Positions 1-9,801 of a DNA stretch of 44,854 bases are shown one piece after another. The notes under the pieces are model-generated. The model was not told the DNA's origin, did not search any database, and worked only from the letters and a program-made list of their open reading frames with translations. Source of the DNA: an uncultured Clostridia bacterium (GTDB lineage: Bacteria; Bacillota; Clostridia; Oscillospirales; CAG-272); contig CAMJCC010000004.1 of NCBI GenBank assembly GCA_946404035.1, positions 1-44,854 on the forward strand. The letters run 5' to 3'. How positions within the stretch are numbered: the first letter of the stretch is position 1; every line of letters starts with the position of its first letter. The translations under genes were made by a program, and so were the position numbers.

Positions 1-10
1 GCAGTTTATT

Positions 11-39
11 ATTGTATCATAGCCGACGCGGTTTGTCAA
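11..39 (-). promoter_or_regulatory. Sigma-A promoter pointing out of the window
   Basis: Read on the minus strand there is TTGACA at 39-34 and TACAAT at 16-11 with a 17-base spacer. It would drive a gene that lies left of the window, divergent from uvrA. The target gene cannot be seen. Confidence 0.7.
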
Positions 40-194
40 CCCTCTTTTTTCAAAATAGGGAAAAAGTTTTCGTCCCCTACCCCCCCGTCCGGCGGGCGTA
101 TATAATAAGGAAAGGAAAACGCCCCGCCGGCGGCGCGGCAGGGACGGTTTTTTTGCTTTTTTGGCGTTTGGCTATGGCGTTTCGGGAAAGGATA

Positions 195-203
195 TGATAT
201 AAT
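195..203 (+). promoter_or_regulatory. Extended -10 promoter of uvrA
   Basis: TGATATAAT is a perfect extended -10 element (TG-N-TATAAT) about 70 bases before the uvrA start. No good -35 box sits 17 bases upstream (it reads TGGCGT), so the extended TG probably compensates. I found no clear Firmicutes LexA box in bases 1-272, so SOS control of uvrA is not supported here. Confidence 0.6.
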
Positions 204-272
204 AGAAAGGTAAGCGCTTTTTTCGCCCGGATACGCGCGGGCGGAAGTTTTTGCACAAGGGAAGGTCGGACT

Positions 273-3104
<2,832 letters not shown>

Positions 3105-3109
3105 AACAA

Positions 3110-3215
3110 TGCCGCCCGGCAGAAAGCAGGGCGGCAATTCACGCAAACGAAGTTTGCAATTCACGCGCTCAACGAGCGCATTTCATCGCGTCCGCGCCGA
3201 TCATGGCGCGGACGC
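3110..3215. repeat. Hairpin array A (four hairpins, TCA-containing spacers)
   Basis: Four perfect inverted repeats of unrelated sequence follow the uvrA stop. They are TGCCGCCC/GGGCGGCA (3110-3117/3129-3136), GCAAAC/GTTTGC (3143-3148/3152-3157), GCGCTC/GAGCGC (3165-3170/3174-3179) and GCGTCCGCGCC/GGCGCGGACGC (3188-3198/3205-3215). The spacers are almost the same: ATTCAC, AATTCAC and ATTTCATC. The stems differ but the spacers are conserved, so this is not a CRISPR or a simple tandem repeat. Arrays B and C elsewhere in the window have the same layout. Confidence 0.75.
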
Positions 3216-3225
3216 CGTTCTTTTT
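3188..3225 (+). terminator. Intrinsic terminator of uvrA (last hairpin of array A)
   Basis: The 11-bp stem GCGTCCGCGCC/GGCGCGGACGC has a 6-base loop and is followed by CGTTCTTTTT. It is both the last unit of hairpin array A and a usable rho-independent terminator for uvrA. Confidence 0.7.
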
Positions 3226-3238
3226 GTCCCGTCGGCGG

Positions 3239-3246
3239 CATAGAGT
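3239..3246 (+). promoter_or_regulatory. Possible sporulation-type -10 (CATAGAGT)
   Basis: CGGCATAGAGTG lies 43 bases before the small membrane protein gene. A nearly identical CGGCATAGAATG lies before the small-gene trio at 16461. CATANNNT resembles the -10 of sigma-E/sigma-K promoters, but no matching -35 is evident. This is a weak call based on the shared string. Confidence 0.25.
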
Positions 3247-3289
3247 GTTACCAAAACGCCCGCGGAAGCGGGATAACGGGAGGACGACT

Positions 3290-3715
3290 ATGAAAACCAA
3301 ACGGTTCCGGCAAGAAAGCGAGCGGTCCTTTGCGGGCAGTCTGTTGCGGGGGACGGCGCTGGCGCTCCTGGCGTCGACGCTGCTGCTTCTGCTTCTGACC
3401 CTGGTCTGCTTCAAAAACGAGGATCCGTCGCACCTCGTCAAGCCCTGCGCCGCCGTCGGGTTCGTTTGCGCGGCGTTCCTTTCGGGCTTTCTGCCCGCCG
3501 GGTTTTACCGTCGGCGGGGGCTGCTGATCGGGCTTGCGGGCGGGGCGGTGTTGGCGTTCCTATTCCTGATTTTGTCGCTTCTCCTTTCGGATGGGGGGAG
3601 CGTTCCCGCCGCCGCGCGGTGGATCGGGTATCCCGCGATCCTGTTGCTCTCGACGTTCGGGGGGCTTCTCGGCGGGGCGAAGCGGCACGTCAGACGTCCC
3701 CGTCCGCGATTTTGA
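3290..3715 (+). CDS. TIGR04086-like small integral membrane protein
   Basis: This 141-residue protein looks like the TIGR04086 (YrzE-like) family of Firmicutes membrane proteins, whose function is unknown. The layout fits: a short charged N-terminus, then hydrophobic segments at about residues 21-42, 49-72, 78-98 and 109-130, and an arginine-rich C-terminus (RHVRRPRPRF) expected on the cytoplasmic side. The ATG at 3290 is chosen because GGGAGG lies 6 bases upstream and the usual N-terminus starts here; the frame stays open further 5' but only through the hairpin array. The last 26 bases overlap the convergent murA gene. The family call rests on length and topology more than on a unique motif. 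Confidence 0.6.
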   Translation: MKTKRFRQESERSFAGSLLRGTALALLASTLLLLLLTLVCFKNEDPSHLVKPCAAVGFVCAAFLSGFLPAGFYRRRGLLIGLAGGAVLAFLFLILSLLLSDGGSVPAAARWIGYPAILLLSTFGGLLGGAKRHVRRPRPRF

Positions 3716-4952
3716 CAGAAGCGCCGAGCGACGAAAGCGTCCCGGCGTAGTCGGCGTAACCGCGTTCGATCAAATCAAAGCGGTCGATCACGCTCTCGCC
3801 CTCCGCCGTGAGCGCGGCGAGGGTCAGCGCCGCCCCGGCGCGCAGATCGGGCGCGGTCATCCTCCGCCCCGTCAGGGGCGCGCCGCCGGAAACCGTGGCG
3901 CGACCGTTCTCTGCGACGATCGTCGCGCCCATCCGACGGAGGTCGGCAACGTAGCCGAAGCGGGTCGGGAAGATCGGATCGGAGATCACGCTCTCCCCGT
4001 CCGCCGCCGTCGCGAGCGCGGTCAGTTGGGGTTGGAGATCGGTCGGGAAACCGGGATAGGGAGAGGTCGAGACCGATACCGGGGAGAGGCGACCCGTGCG
4101 GGTCAGGGCGACGGTATCTACCCCGGTCCCGATCCGCGCGCCCATCCCCGAGAGGAGCGGGAACAGCGGGGCGAGTTGCTCCGGGGGGCAGGAGCGGAGC
4201 GCGATCTCGCCGCCCGTCGCCATAGCGAAGAGTAAGTAGGTCCCCGCCTCGATCATATCGGGGCAGACGCGGTGCGACGTGCCGTGGAGCCGCGGCACCC
4301 CGTCGATCACGACGGTGCCCGGCGCGGGGAGACTGATGCGCGCGCCCGCCGAGCGCAGGAACGCGATCAGATCAAGGACGTGCGGTTCTTGCGCCGCGTT
4401 TGTCAAAACCGTTCTTCCCTCCCCCGTCGCGGCGGCGAGGACGGCGTTGACCGTCGCGCCGACCGACGCGATCGGAAAGTGAAAAGTCGCGCCTTTTGGT
4501 CTTCCTTTGACAAAAACCCCCTCCCCGGTCTCCGAAACCGCAAGACCCATCGCCCGCAGGACCGCCAGGTGCAGGTCGATCGGACGGGCGCCGAAATTGC
4601 ACCCGCCGGGGCGCGGGACCATCCGTTCGGGAAAGCGCCCGCAGGACGCGCCGAGCAGATAAAGCGAGCCGCGGAGAGAACCCGACAAGGCGGGATCGCA
4701 CCCAGCGGGCGGCACGGCGGCGCGGGGGTCGAGGATCACGCTTTCCGATCCCGCGCGCGTCACGCGGACCCCGAGCAAGGAAAGCAGGGACAAGGCGGCG
4801 GACACGTCGGTGATGGCGGGCAGGTTGGTCAACTCGATCGGCTCGGAAAAGAGCAGGCAGGAAAAGAGGATGGGGAGCGCGGCGTTCTTCGAGCCGTGGA
4901 CCCGGACCTCCCCGGAGAGCGGCTTGCCGCCGGACAGGACGAGTTGTTTCAT
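3690..4952 (-). CDS. murA: UDP-N-acetylglucosamine 1-carboxyvinyltransferase (MurA paralogue)
   Basis: MurA catalyses the first committed step of peptidoglycan synthesis in the cytoplasm, adding enolpyruvate from PEP to UDP-GlcNAc. At 420 residues it has full family length. The substrate-binding SKN is at 21-23 (Lys22), the catalytic cysteine is Cys118 in PGGCNFGARP (E. coli Cys115, the fosfomycin target), and the catalytic aspartate is Asp305 in GFPTDLQPQ. Clostridia and bacilli often have two MurA copies, so this may be the second (MurZ-like) one; the sequence here cannot settle which. GGGAGG lies 9 bases before the ATG. It is 61 bases downstream of the DUF3810 gene on the same strand, suggesting co-transcription, and its 3' end overlaps the convergent membrane protein gene by 26 bases. 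Confidence 0.93.
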   Translation of the reverse strand: MKQLVLSGGKPLSGEVRVHGSKNAALPILFSCLLFSEPIELTNLPAITDVSAALSLLSLLGVRVTRAGSESVILDPRAAVPPAGCDPALSGSLRGSLYLLGASCGRFPERMVPRPGGCNFGARPIDLHLAVLRAMGLAVSETGEGVFVKGRPKGATFHFPIASVGATVNAVLAAATGEGRTVLTNAAQEPHVLDLIAFLRSAGARISLPAPGTVVIDGVPRLHGTSHRVCPDMIEAGTYLLFAMATGGEIALRSCPPEQLAPLFPLLSGMGARIGTGVDTVALTRTGRLSPVSVSTSPYPGFPTDLQPQLTALATAADGESVISDPIFPTRFGYVADLRRMGATIVAENGRATVSGGAPLTGRRMTAPDLRAGAALTLAALTAEGESVIDRFDLIERGYADYAGTLSSLGASVKIADGDV

Positions 4953-5013
4953 CTGCCGCCGCCTCCCTTTCCCGTCGAGTGGGCGCGCGGCGAACGCCGG
5001 ATCGCACCCCTTG

Positions 5014-6048
5014 TCAGTATATGGCGGGCGGGGTCGCGGCGTCCCGCGTAAGGGACAGATAGCGGCGGCAGGCGAGGACCGGGAACAGGTCGTAGGAGGC
5101 GGACGAGCCGCCCTCGCGAAGACGTACGGCGGCGGCGTTGCCCCCGTCGACGGCGCCGGATCCGGCGGGCGGCAAAAGCCCGTCGAAAAGCGATAAGTCC
5201 TCCCGCGCGCAAGGCGCGAGGGCGGCGACGGTCACGTTCTGCGCCGCACGCGGCAGGTGCGGGAGGACGGCGTCGAGCGCCCCCATCGTCCCGGCGTAGC
5301 GGAGCGCGGGGTCGGGGGAGTTTATCAGCGCGAGGTAGGCGGCGTAGGACGCCTCCCCCTCCGAGAGCAGACCCGCCTGATGCGCCGCCTCGTGCGCCGC
5401 GGTGAACGGGAGGGTGTAGGCGGGCGCGGACGGGTCGATCACCGCCTCCCCGGTCAGCGCCGCGTGGTAGCCGAGCAGTCCCAGGCGGCGGAGCAGCCCA
5501 GAGAACAGCGTGCGCTTCACGCGAAGCGGCACGGTCGGGCAAAGACGTGACGCGGCGAGCGTTTCACAGACGGCGGCGGAGAGTTCCGAAACGCTTTCCC
5601 GGGCGGGCGGCGTCCCCTCTCCGTCGGTTTTTTGAAGCGCGGCTTGATCGTCGTTTGCCCGCTCGGCAAGCCAGAGGGCGAACGAGGCGAAGTCCTCGGC
5701 GGAGGGGGGCGACGGATCGGCAGGCGGGAAACGGCGCGCCGGAACGACCGACAGCAAGAGATAGAGCGAGAAGACCACCCCGGAAAACGCGACAGCACGG
5801 CTTGAAAGCGCGGACAGCCCCCGGCGGCGGACGAGCAGTACGGCAAGAAGCAGGAGCAGCGGGAGCGACAGGACCGCCGCCTCGAAGAGGGGGAACGGGA
5901 TGATCCCGGTGACAAACGCCAACAGGCGCCGGAGGGGGTCGGAGAGGACGCGGCAGAGGGCGTCCGCCGCCCGGGGCGACGGCGAGACCCCCGCCGTCAG
6001 AACGGCGACGGCGGCGCAAAAGAAAAAGAGCGGCGCGCGGTTTTTCAA
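5014..6048 (-). CDS. DUF3810-type membrane protein with HEXXH motif
   Basis: This 344-residue protein has hydrophobic stretches at about residues 6-22, 43-73 and 86-103, then a soluble domain. The soluble domain carries HEAAH (219-223) followed nine residues later by a glutamate in SEGEASY (Glu232). This zinc-metalloprotease-like arrangement is what is seen in DUF3810 proteins; no substrate is known to me. The start is a TTG, chosen because a GGGAGGG site sits about 6 bases before it and the membrane segment begins right after. It is probably transcribed with the downstream murA gene, which hints at an envelope role (inference). A strong terminator of the preceding CPBP gene separates it from the upstream unit. 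Confidence 0.75.
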   Translation of the reverse strand: MKNRAPLFFFCAAVAVLTAGVSPSPRAADALCRVLSDPLRRLLAFVTGIIPFPLFEAAVLSLPLLLLLAVLLVRRRGLSALSSRAVAFSGVVFSLYLLLSVVPARRFPPADPSPPSAEDFASFALWLAERANDDQAALQKTDGEGTPPARESVSELSAAVCETLAASRLCPTVPLRVKRTLFSGLLRRLGLLGYHAALTGEAVIDPSAPAYTLPFTAAHEAAHQAGLLSEGEASYAAYLALINSPDPALRYAGTMGALDAVLPHLPRAAQNVTVAALAPCAREDLSLFDGLLPPAGSGAVDGGNAAAVRLREGGSSASYDLFPVLACRRYLSLTRDAATPPAIY

Positions 6049-6069
6049 TCGTTTCCCTCCCCCGCCGAC

Positions 6070-6101
6070 AAAAAAAGCCCGGCACGGATAGTGTGCCGGG
6101 C
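6070..6101 (-). terminator. Intrinsic terminator of the CPBP protease gene
   Basis: On the minus strand GCCCGGCAC pairs with GTGCCGGGC around a 7-base loop and is followed directly by seven T. It lies 55 bases after the CPBP stop codon and just before the DUF3810 start. Confidence 0.85.
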
Positions 6102-6156
6102 GCTTTTCTCTTTATCAGGGGAAATCCGGGGACGGGTGCCGCATATTTCCGGGGGA

Positions 6157-7155
6157 TCAGTCGGCGGGATCGGTCTTCTTTCGGAACGAGGGGAAGAACA
6201 GAACGGCGATCAGGGCGAGCATCAGGATCATCGTGGCGGCAAGCCCGCCCTCGGGTCCGAACGCCCCGCCGTTGGTCATACTGCGCGTCGCGTCCGCCGT
6301 CACGGAAAAGACGCCCGCCGACGAGGTGATACCGCTGACCGAACAGCCGAAAAGATAGCCCTCGGTGAAGTTCCACGCCGTGTGGAGCGCCGCCGCGCCG
6401 AACACGCTGCCCGTCCGGAGGACGAACAGACCGAGGAACACGCCGAAAAGAAACACGTTGAAAAGCGAGAGCAGCGTCACGCCGCTGTTGCCGAGGTGCA
6501 AAAGCGAGAAGATCAGGGCGCTGACAAGCACCGACGGCAGCCAGCGCATTTTGCGGGCGAGCGACGTCATGAACAGACCGTGGATCAAGATCTCCTCCGC
6601 CGCGCCCTGGATCACGTAGCCGACGAAGAGGAAAGCGAGGAACAGATACCGGACGCTGCCGGAATAGCCGTTAAAAGTCGACGCGCGGGTGAGGCAGGAG
6701 ATGAGGATCGTGCCGGAACAGAGGGCGACGCCGAAAAGCAGCCCGATCCCGTACCGTTTGGCGGCGTCCTTTCGCTCGATGCCCATGGTAGAGAGCGAGC
6801 GGCGCTGGACCGCAAGGCAGACGAACAAGGCGACGGCGACGATCCACGCCTCGCCGAACAGTTCCGCGATACGGTAGCCGTCGCTTTGCGCGATCTGTTC
6901 GATCAGTTGTGCGACCGCCGTACTGTCCACCGTACCGGCTCCGCCCGACATCCCGGACGAAAGCGCGGCGTCAAAGAGCGAAAGGAAGCCGTTGACCCCG
7001 AGGATGACCGTTGCCGCGACGCCCGGAACGAACCCGACGAGAAAAGAGGAAAAGATCGCGATCGCCCACACGACGATAAAGTCGAACAGCAGCCGGAAAA
7101 CGCGCTCCCCGGGCGTATGCCGTGCAAGCAGGGGCGACGTTGCAAAGTTGAACAT
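6157..7155 (-). CDS. CPBP-family intramembrane metalloprotease
   Basis: Members of the CPBP (CAAX protease/Abi) family are polytopic glutamic-type membrane proteases, some linked to bacteriocin immunity or signalling. This 332-residue protein has the family motifs in order: paired Glu187-Glu188 in AAEEILIHG (here followed by His rather than the usual Arg), FSLLH with His220, and HTAWNF with His258 and Asn262. About eight hydrophobic segments are visible. The start at 7155 is preferred over an in-frame ATG at 7215, because the upstream ATG lies next to the -10 box of the promoter at 7204-7232 and would be at or before the transcription start. It is a single-gene unit with its own promoter and terminator. 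Substrate unknown. Confidence 0.85.
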   Translation of the reverse strand: MFNFATSPLLARHTPGERVFRLLFDFIVVWAIAIFSSFLVGFVPGVAATVILGVNGFLSLFDAALSSGMSGGAGTVDSTAVAQLIEQIAQSDGYRIAELFGEAWIVAVALFVCLAVQRRSLSTMGIERKDAAKRYGIGLLFGVALCSGTILISCLTRASTFNGYSGSVRYLFLAFLFVGYVIQGAAEEILIHGLFMTSLARKMRWLPSVLVSALIFSLLHLGNSGVTLLSLFNVFLFGVFLGLFVLRTGSVFGAAALHTAWNFTEGYLFGCSVSGITSSAGVFSVTADATRSMTNGGAFGPEGGLAATMILMLALIAVLFFPSFRKKTDPAD

Positions 7156-7203
7156 GGCGGTCGATCCGTATCCTTTCCCGGTTTCCCGTTTTTTTCTACG
7201 GAT

Positions 7204-7232
7204 ATTGTACCACACGCGCGGGCATTGTGCAA
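7204..7232 (-). promoter_or_regulatory. Sigma-A promoter of the CPBP gene
   Basis: On the minus strand, TTGCAC (7232-7227) and TACAAT (7209-7204) are separated by 17 bases. It lies 49 bases upstream of the ATG chosen for the CPBP gene. Confidence 0.75.
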
Positions 7233-7262
7233 GTACGTCTTAAAAAGTTTACACTTCCGCGG

Positions 7263-7877
7263 TCAGTCGAACCAGCGCGAGAAGAGTTCCAGTGTTTTGA
7301 AACGCACGCTCTTTTTGCCCTCGGTAAGCAGGCGGTATTCGGCGTCGGAAAGCCCCAGCGGCACGCCGTCAACCGACGCGGCGGCGCAGAGCGGGGGAAA
7401 GAGGACGCACCACCAGTTCTGCCCCGCCCCCACGCCGATCACGACCCGGAGCGAGAGGTAGCGCCCGGCGGGGAGCGAAAACGAACCGTAGTCGCGGGTC
7501 GGGTAGTCCTCCTCCGAGAGCGTAACGGCGACGGGCGCGGGTCTTCCCCGTTCGGCAAGCGTTTGTTCCGCCGTCGCCGTGATCCCGGCGCGAAGATCGT
7601 CGGTCAAAGCCGCCTCGGCGCCCGCGCGGTCGGCAAACGAGCGGAACAGGTCGCCGTAGTCGGAGAGGATCGCGTCGCGCACGGCGAGTTTGTCCGCCTG
7701 GTCGTCCGGGTCGTCCGACGCGGCGAGGATATGCAGGCGGATCACGTCGCGGTAGATCCCCTCCTCGCCGGAAACGGGACACGCGGCGACAAGGACCCCC
7801 GCAAGCAGGACGAGGAGCGCCGCGAGCGCCCCGCCGAAAAACCCGCCGCGTTTGGCACGGTTCTTTTCTTGTTTCAT
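7263..7877 (-). CDS. spoIIR: Stage II sporulation protein R (SpoIIR)
   Basis: SpoIIR is made in the forespore and secreted into the intermembrane space, where it triggers the SpoIIGA protease to process pro-sigma-E in the mother cell. The 204-residue protein has an N-terminal membrane/signal segment at about 14-35. The family core follows: YRDVIRLHILAASD with DDQADKLAVRDAI, then YPTRDYGSFSLPAGRY and NWWCVLFPPLC. These are highly diagnostic. GGAGG lies 8 bases before the ATG, but its GGAG falls in the arm of a hairpin (7887-7908). In Bacillus it is under sigma-F; I could not identify a sigma-F promoter with confidence. Its presence marks the organism as an endospore former or a recent descendant of one. 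Confidence 0.95.
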   Translation of the reverse strand: MKQEKNRAKRGGFFGGALAALLVLLAGVLVAACPVSGEEGIYRDVIRLHILAASDDPDDQADKLAVRDAILSDYGDLFRSFADRAGAEAALTDDLRAGITATAEQTLAERGRPAPVAVTLSEEDYPTRDYGSFSLPAGRYLSLRVVIGVGAGQNWWCVLFPPLCAAASVDGVPLGLSDAEYRLLTEGKKSVRFKTLELFSRWFD

Positions 7878-7886
7878 CGTTTTTTC

Positions 7887-7908
7887 CTCCGTATCGTTCG
7901 GTACGGAG
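7887..7908 (-). promoter_or_regulatory. Hairpin covering the spoIIR ribosome binding site
   Basis: On the minus strand CTCCGTA (7908-7902) can pair perfectly with TACGGAG (7893-7887) across an 8-base loop. The 3' arm contains most of the GGAGG used by spoIIR. A transcript starting upstream could therefore have a masked ribosome binding site. Confidence 0.45.
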
Positions 7909-8020
7909 AGGTTTGCCCGCGGGCGGCGTTTTTATTCGCAGGAAAACCGATTTTTTCACGCATAACCCGCGGGATACGGGGCATCCTCCCCTGTAAGAAC
8001 GCAAACGGGAGGAACACGAA

Positions 8021-9496
8021 ATGAAACGAGCGGTCGTGATCGGGGCGGGGGTCGCCGGGCTGGCGGCGAGCATCCGCCTTGCGGAGAGGGGCTGGGACGT
8101 AACGGTTCTGGAACAGCAGGCGGGACCGGGCGGGAACCTGCGCGCCTGGGTACGGCAGGGACATACGATCGATAACTGTCTGCATTGGCTGAACGGAACG
8201 CGCGACGGGTCTCCGCTCAACCGCCTCTGGCGCTCGCTCGGGGTGCTGGGGGACGGGGTGGGGCTGGTGCGCCAGCCGTTTTTCTGGCGCTCCTACCTTT
8301 CGGGCGGGACGGTCACGATGTGGCGCGACCCCGACCGGACAGAAGCCGAACTCTGCGAGAAAAGCCCGGACGACGCGCGGGCGATCCGGCGCTTTTTTTG
8401 CGACGCGAGGGCGCTGGCGACGGGTTCCGCCATCAAGCGCGCGAAAGTGGTCCTGCGGTGGTTCCGGGTCTCACTCGGGGACTTTGCCGCTTCGCTTTTC
8501 GACCCGGATCTCTCGACTTTCTTTACCGACTATCTCGGGGGCGAGTACGCGGCTCTGGGGCTGTTGTTCGCGTACTCCGCTTTCCTTTCCGGGGACGCGG
8601 ATCTCCCGGTCGGGGGTTCGCCCGGCGTGGCGGCGCGGATGGCGGAAAAGTTCGCGTCCTGCGGGGGAAAACTCGTCACGGGGGTGCGCGCGACTGGGAT
8701 CGTACTGAAACACGGACGGGCGGAGGCGGTTTTGACCGACCGGGGCGAGGCGTTTGCCGCCGACCGGGTGATCGCCGCGTGCGACCCGCACCTGACCTTT
8801 TCACGCCTGCTCCCGGAGGGATACGCCCCGGCGGCGCTCGGGAGGATCGACGACGACCCGCGCACGCCGCATATCTCGTCGCTGCACGTCGCGCTCTCGA
8901 TGCCCGATCCCCTCCCGCCCGGGGCGGCGTGGACCACGGTGATCGGGGGCGACCCCGCCGCGTTCCCGAAACGGACGGGCGGGCGGCTGATCCTCCGCTC
9001 CTTCGTCCACGAACCCGGCTTCGCCCCCGCGGGACGGACGGCGATGCAGGCGACCTGCTTTCTTTCGGGGACAGACGCCGCGGAGTGGCTTACGCGCGGG
9101 GCGGAATACGAAAGGAAGAAAGCCGCGCTGTCTTCGGCGGTGCTCGACGCGGTGACGCGCGCGTTCCCCTACTCGTCGCCCGAGGTGATCGACGCGTGGA
9201 CCCCCGCGACCTACCTCCGCTATACCGGCGCGGACAAGGGCGACTATATCGGCTGGCTGGTCCCGGCGGGGATGATCCCGCCGCGCCTGCCCGAGCGGGT
9301 CAGGGGGATCCCGAACCTCTCGATCGCGTCGGGCTGGTGCCGGATGCCCGGCGGCCTTCCGACAGCGGCGAGGAGCGGCGTGCGCGCCGCCGCCGACGCG
9401 ATGGCGGCGGATCCCCTGCCCCGTCGGTTCCCGGGTTTTTCGATTTTGGGCGGGCGAAAAGCGAAAAAAAGACAAAAGTTTGATCTTCCGTCTTGA
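8021..9496 (+). CDS. CrtI-like NAD(P)/FAD-dependent oxidoreductase
   Basis: This 491-residue flavoprotein belongs to the phytoene desaturase-like amine oxidase superfamily (COG1233 type). The N-terminal dinucleotide-binding fold is clear: VVIGAGVAGLAASIRLAERG at residues 5-24, with an acidic residue at the end of the second strand (VLEQQ) and GPGGNLRAW after it. No neighbouring carotenoid gene (synthase, cyclase) is present, so a carotenoid role is not supported; other clostridial members have unknown substrates. GGGAGG lies 8 bases before the ATG. The C-terminus is lysine-rich (GRKAKKRQK). The TGA stop at 9494-9496 is embedded in the TTGACA box of the lysine-operon promoter. It is divergent from spoIIR across 143 bases. 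Confidence 0.8.
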   Translation: MKRAVVIGAGVAGLAASIRLAERGWDVTVLEQQAGPGGNLRAWVRQGHTIDNCLHWLNGTRDGSPLNRLWRSLGVLGDGVGLVRQPFFWRSYLSGGTVTMWRDPDRTEAELCEKSPDDARAIRRFFCDARALATGSAIKRAKVVLRWFRVSLGDFAASLFDPDLSTFFTDYLGGEYAALGLLFAYSAFLSGDADLPVGGSPGVAARMAEKFASCGGKLVTGVRATGIVLKHGRAEAVLTDRGEAFAADRVIAACDPHLTFSRLLPEGYAPAALGRIDDDPRTPHISSLHVALSMPDPLPPGAAWTTVIGGDPAAFPKRTGGRLILRSFVHEPGFAPAGRTAMQATCFLSGTDAAEWLTRGAEYERKKAALSSAVLDAVTRAFPYSSPEVIDAWTPATYLRYTGADKGDYIGWLVPAGMIPPRLPERVRGIPNLSIASGWCRMPGGLPTAARSGVRAAADAMAADPLPRRFPGFSILGGRKAKKRQKFDLPS

Positions 9497-9521
9497 CAAA
9501 CCGGAAACGGTATGTTAGAAT
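9493..9521 (+). promoter_or_regulatory. Promoter of the lysine operon
   Basis: TTGACA at 9493-9498 and TAGAAT at 9516-9521 have a 17-base spacer. Transcription would start near 9528, just before the riboswitch. The -35 box contains the stop codon of the upstream oxidoreductase. Confidence 0.9.
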
Positions 9522-9532
9522 ACCGTGTAACA

Positions 9533-9728
9533 AGATAGAGGCGCGCCGCACCAAGAGTAACCGCGGGTCGATCGACCGACGAGGGTTTTGCCGCGGGAAA
9601 GGGGTAGGCGCCGAAGTGTCCGGTGGCTCGTTTCCCCGGATGGCTGGTCGTACGGATAAGATCCGTCCGACTGTCGCGTTTTTCCGCGGAGTGCTATCGG
9701 TGTTTTGTGTCGCTTGAGAGTTCTATCT
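9533..9728 (+). ncRNA. Lysine riboswitch (L-box)
   Basis: The aptamer is closed by P1 pairing of AGATAGA (9533-9539) with TCTATCT (9722-9728). Inside are the conserved L-box strings: AGAGGCGC then CCAAGAGTAAC, GGGGTAGGCGCCGAAG, GGATGGCTGGTCG, GACTGTCGC and GGAGTGCTATC. Lysine binding is expected to stabilise P1 and let the downstream terminator form, lowering expression of dapA-lysA. I did not resolve the alternative antiterminator pairing. Confidence 0.93.
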
Positions 9729-9730
9729 GA

Positions 9731-9770
9731 CGCCGATCCGTATCTTTTCGCGGATCGGCGTTTTCTGTTT
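9731..9770 (+). terminator. Riboswitch-controlled intrinsic terminator
   Basis: A perfect 10-bp stem, CGCCGATCCG (9731-9740) with CGGATCGGCG (9751-9760), is followed by TTTTCTGTTT. It starts two bases after P1 of the lysine aptamer and ends 32 bases before the dapA ATG: a transcriptional attenuation design. Confidence 0.92.
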
Positions 9771-9801
9771 TGATTTATATCTGTGAAAGAAGGATAGAAC
9801 A

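Noticed and set aside
119-157. G+C-rich stem followed by T-tract as a terminator before uvrA
   Set aside because: The best stem has a mismatch and there is no gene on the plus strand upstream to terminate within the window; left uncalled.
12-197. 61-codon frame before uvrA
   Set aside because: It overlaps the left-edge promoter and the uvrA -10 region and has no ribosome binding site.
1-272. LexA (SOS) box before uvrA
   Set aside because: No convincing CGAAC-N4-GTTCG type site is present.
7153-7215. Longer N-terminus (20 residues) for the CPBP protease
   Set aside because: The extra ATG adjoins the -10 box of the promoter, so it would not be inside the mRNA.
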